Positions 15,191-16,154 of a stretch of DNA of 16,154 nucleotides are shown piece by piece. Position numbers and translations under genes: made by a program. The stretch's first letter is position 1. Each line of letters opens with the position of its first letter. The notes under the pieces are model-generated. The model made no database searches and was not told the origin of the DNA. It saw only the letters and a list, made by a program, of their open reading frames with translations. The DNA is from CAMQVM01 sp044433365 (lineage in GTDB: Bacteria > Bacteroidota > Bacteroidia > Bacteroidales > Rikenellaceae): NCBI GenBank assembly GCA_044433365.1, contig JAWXTR010000075.1:1-16154 (forward strand), written 5' to 3'.

Positions 15191-15293
15191 AAGGGGGTGA
15201 CCCATAAGCCCTTAAAATAGACAAACAACCCTTGTCACAGAGCTTGTGGCAAGGGTTGTTTGTCTATTTTAAGGACTTTTGAGTCACCCCCTT
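15191..15293. repeat. 103-bp foldback hairpin after proS
   Basis: Two 49-base arms (15191-15239 and 15245-15293) are inverted copies differing at four positions, around a five-base loop GAGCT. The outer 11 bp (AAGGGGGTGAC) and an inner 25-bp block are perfect. Three of the four differences are C/T. There is no long U-tract after either arm, so it is not a normal terminator, though it starts 9 bases after the proS stop and could act as one or protect the mRNA end. Confidence 0.85.
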
Positions 15294-15372
15294 TGGTTTA
15301 TTTATAGGTTCTATTTCCAAATCCATAGCTTTTTTATCATACGCATTCAGTTTTTTAGTAATTTCTCGCAAC

Positions 15373-15458
15373 TACTCAGTAAATACTCAGAAATTACCCA
15401 GTAATACACAGTAAATACTCAGCAAATACCCAGCAATACTCAGTAATTCCTCAGAAAA
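15373..15458 (+). repeat. 11-bp-period tandem repeat, eight units
   Basis: Eight units of the form TACTCAGTAAA, with lengths 11, 11, 10, 11, 11, 10, 11, 11. The first six form two 32-bp super-units that agree at 28 of 32 positions, and the last two begin a third. The invariant core of each unit is C-A-G. Mean spacing of about 10.75 bp places every unit on the same face of the helix. It lies about 200 bp upstream of the first rRNA promoter. Confidence 0.8.
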
Positions 15459-15631
15459 TCTCTCCAAAACTCGCTAAAATTTCCCAAAATTTAAATCTCA
15501 AAAAAAGATAAAAAAGGGTAAAAACCACAAAAAGTGAAAAAAAATTAAATTTTTTTACCCATGTAATAATGTTATTAATAGAGTTTTATGATAGTTTGCG
15601 GAAAAAAAATTTAAAAAAAGATTAAAATAAA

Positions 15632-15662
15632 TTTGGAGGGGAAGAAAAAAACACTACCTTTG
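15632..15662 (+). promoter_or_regulatory. rRNA promoter P1
   Basis: TTTG (15632-15635), 19 bases, TACCTTTG (15655-15662). This is an exact Bacteroidota consensus. It is followed by GCATCCGCAATC, shared with P2. Confidence 0.88.
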
Positions 15663-15699
15663 CATCCGCAATCGAGAAGTAATGGTTGCAACAAACAAC

Positions 15700-15710
15700 G
15701 TTCTTTACAA
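15700..15710 (+). promoter_or_regulatory. boxA-like site after P1
   Basis: GTTCTTTACAA resembles the rRNA antitermination boxA and stands 37 bases after the P1 -7 box. Equivalent sites follow P2 and P3. Confidence 0.5.
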
Positions 15711-15749
15711 GTTAAGCAAATTTAATAAAAACAAATTTTTTACGAAAAA

Positions 15750-15780
15750 TTTGGAAATTAAAAAATAAATATTACCTTTG
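15750..15780 (+). promoter_or_regulatory. rRNA promoter P2
   Basis: TTTG (15750-15753), 19 bases, TACCTTTG (15773-15780). The 19 bases from the -7 box onward (TACCTTTGCATCCGCAATC) are identical to P1, indicating duplication of a promoter module. Confidence 0.88.
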
Positions 15781-15804
15781 CATCCGCAATCATAACGAAA
15801 GCGA

Positions 15805-15816
15805 TGCTCTTTAAAA
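15805..15816 (+). promoter_or_regulatory. boxA-like site after P2
   Basis: TGCTCTTTAAAA is very close to the E. coli boxA (TGCTCTTTAACA). It is the best of the three candidates here. Confidence 0.6.
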
Positions 15817-15854
15817 GTAAACAAAAAATTAATTTTAAATTTTTTAAATAAAAA

Positions 15855-15886
15855 TTTGGTGATTACAAAAATTTGTTTTACCTTTG
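15855..15886 (+). promoter_or_regulatory. rRNA promoter P3
   Basis: TTTG (15855-15858), 20 bases, TACCTTTG (15879-15886). The downstream sequence differs from P1/P2 (CAAAACC) and leads into a hairpin at 15899-15917. It lies about 175 bases before mature 16S. Confidence 0.85.
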
Positions 15887-15934
15887 CAAAACCTTTCGAC
15901 TCGAAAATATTTCGAGTTTGATTGATAAAGACAA

Positions 15935-15946
15935 TGATCTTTGATA
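15935..15946 (+). promoter_or_regulatory. boxA-like site after P3
   Basis: TGATCTTTGATA fits the looser boxA pattern and is the one site retained in every transcript regardless of which promoter is used. Confidence 0.5.
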
Positions 15947-16060
15947 TACTGTAAGAATAACATTTAGGAAATGTTAGTAAATAAAAAACAAGAAATCAAT
16001 TCTATTTTTTAAGTTCAAGAAGTCAGAAAGCTCTATAAGACATAACAAAAAACAATTTTT

Positions 16061-16154
<94 letters not shown>

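Larger units (their letters stand above)
15183..16060. other. proS-16S intergenic region and rRNA leader
   Basis: No gene is visible. In order it contains the foldback hairpin, an 11-bp-period tandem repeat, a very AT-rich stretch (15470-15630), three promoters each with a boxA-like site, and two small leader hairpins: ACTCGAAA/TTTCGAGT at 15899-15917 and TAACATTT/AAATGTTA at 15958-15976. Confidence 0.8.

Noticed and set aside
14797..15192. 131-codon + strand frame overlapping proS
   Set aside because: A frame-shifted shadow of the proS anticodon and C-terminal domains, rich in Leu/Arg/Lys as expected of a shadow.
15373..15458. CRISPR array
   Set aside because: Units of 10-11 bp with no spacers and no cas genes; this is a short-period tandem repeat.

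Overview
The window is AT-rich bacterial chromosome from a member of Bacteroidota, most likely order Bacteroidales. Three things support this. The promoters are of the Bacteroidota type (TTTG, about 19 bases, then TAnnTTTG). The start of a 16S rRNA gene has a Bacteroidales-like 5' end. The gene set also fits: a GT3-type glycogen synthase fused to an alpha-glucan phosphorylase, an archaeal/eukaryotic-type ProRS, and a flippase-dut-TPR cluster. I cannot name a genus from the sequence alone.

Layout, left to right. metF (methylenetetrahydrofolate reductase) and an M16 zinc peptidase lie on the + strand. They converge, across a strong bidirectional terminator, on a 4.3-kb - strand gene for a 1418-residue glycogen synthase/alpha-glucan phosphorylase fusion. 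A 1085-bp gap without a credible gene follows, packed with hairpins and interspersed repeats. A - strand series then runs (in transcription order) Wzx-like flippase, dut, a TPR protein, cysQ and mgsA. A divergent promoter region separates the flippase from proS on the + strand. Downstream of proS are a 103-bp foldback hairpin, an 11-bp-period tandem repeat, three tandem rRNA promoters each with a boxA-like site, and the first 94 bases of 16S rRNA at the right edge.

The genes are housekeeping: one-carbon metabolism, glycogen turnover, methylglyoxal bypass, PAP/sulfur metabolism, nucleotide hygiene, envelope glycan export, tRNA charging and rRNA. The unusual part lies between them. At least four families of short non-coding repeats occupy most intergenic spaces: R2 (101 bp, three hairpins, two copies, one compensatory base-pair change), R3 (45-53 bp with inverted ends, five copies), R4 (68 bp, two copies) and R5 (about 167-bp palindrome, one full copy and one half copy cut by the window edge). 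Copies differ at scattered positions but keep their length and their pairing arms. This suggests small foldback or MITE-like elements, or structured RNA modules, that have spread between genes. All similarity judgements were made by eye; no database search was possible.
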